Shown piece by piece: positions 63,770-64,000 of a stretch of 64,000 bases of DNA; the stretch's first letter is position 1, and every line of letters starts with the position of its first letter. The notes beneath the pieces were generated by a model. That model was not told the origin of the DNA, did no database searches, and saw nothing but the letters and a program-made list of their open reading frames with translations. The position numbers were made by a program, and so were the translations under genes. Where the stretch lies: the NCBI GenBank assembly GCA_016743945.1, contig JADGFI010000001.1:124001-188000 (forward strand), read 5' to 3'. The stretch is from Desulfobacteraceae bacterium. GTDB taxonomy: Bacteria; Desulfobacterota; Desulfobacteria; Desulfobacterales; Desulfobacteraceae.

Positions 63770-64000
63770 ATGAATGTATTGATAATCAACACAGGTAGTT
63801 CTTCATTAAAATATCAGCTCTTTAACATGGACAATCAAAGTGTCCTGGCCGGTGGCGTTGTGGAAAGGATTGGTGAAACACAAGGAATCCTGACCCATAA
63901 AGACTTTTCCATGGGCAAAGAACAGAAAACAAAAAAGACACAGCCCATCCCAAACCACAAGGAAGCCATGCTTCTTGTGGCGGACCTCATCACCCAAGAA
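63770..64000 (+). CDS. ackA: Acetate kinase, N-terminal part (runs off window)
   Basis: 77 codons open to the window end after AAAAAGGAAA and ATG 63770. It begins MNVLIINTGSSSLKYQLF, the hallmark ATP/acetate-binding start of acetate kinase (N-x-G-S-S-S-x-K), and continues with GGVVERIGE, another family-typical segment. The enzyme converts acetyl phosphate and ADP to acetate and ATP. The catalytic remainder lies outside. It follows the GntR regulator by 47 bases and is probably co-transcribed with it; pta is not in view. Confidence 0.95.
   Translation, partial: MNVLIINTGSSSLKYQLFNMDNQSVLAGGVVERIGETQGILTHKDFSMGKEQKTKKTQPIPNHKEAMLLVADLITQE

Noticed and set aside
1-64000. tRNA, rRNA, insertion sequences, CRISPR arrays
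   Set aside because: Looked for cloverleaf-like, transposase and regularly spaced repeat patterns by eye; none found.

Overview
The window looks like a chromosomal segment of a strictly anaerobic, Gram-negative delta-proteobacterium, probably a sulfate reducer of the Desulfobacterales (Desulfobacula/Desulfotignum-like). This is inferred from gene content: an anaerobic Ni-CO dehydrogenase (CooS), an archaeal-type split glutamate synthase rich in ferredoxin clusters, many sigma-54 enhancer-binding regulators, acyl-CoA ligases, MobB and a NifX-like protein. No rRNA, tRNA or CRISPR array was seen. Both ends cut genes: a DUF3089-type lipoprotein on the left and acetate kinase (ackA) on the right.

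Layout. 1-7.6 kb: signalling and housekeeping (diguanylate cyclase, HD phosphohydrolase, hybrid histidine kinase overlapping panC, then a leftward operon small ORF-mobB-LPP20-like protein). 7.7-9.7 kb: a Cache/HAMP class III nucleotide cyclase. 9.75-22.3 kb: a heavy-metal efflux island with two TolC-like proteins, a CusB-like adaptor, a CusA/CzcA pump, a small periplasmic protein and a cytochrome c. It has a candidate sigma-54 promoter with an upstream palindrome and faces a convergent ZraSR/NtrC-type two-component pair. 23-33.9 kb: a PilZ protein, a remnant of an acyl-CoA dehydrogenase, fadD-maoC behind a sigma-54 promoter, a 1030-residue TPR-GAF-AAA+ activator in an operon with a MarR regulator that has tandem operators, a shikimate-kinase-like protein, an HTH-PBP regulator and a second acyl-CoA ligase. 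34-45.4 kb: a chemoreceptor, NifX-like protein plus acyltransferase, the three-gene glutamate synthase operon followed by a GAF-ANTAR antiterminator, then a ParB-like/RAM fusion with a metallophosphoesterase.

45.8-54.6 kb is the most remarkable part: seven co-directional, tightly spaced or overlapping genes. They encode a conserved 157-residue protein, a TIR protein, a membrane-spanning nSTAND-type NTPase with TPRs, a 52-69-residue peptide ending in seven tandem Trp-X-Asn units plus a final Trp, two different radical SAM/SPASM enzymes, and an ABC exporter. I read this as a RiPP locus making a multi-cyclophane (triceptide-like) peptide, fused at the operon level to a TIR/STAND signalling or conflict module. 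It resembles the actinobacterial FxSxx-COOH systems in gene classes, but has a different precursor motif, two maturases and its own exporter.

54.9-64 kb: a polar amino-acid ABC transporter (with an internal terminator after the binding protein), an MBL-fold hydrolase, cooS, a TetR regulator, an AEC transporter, and a GntR/FCD regulator directly before ackA.
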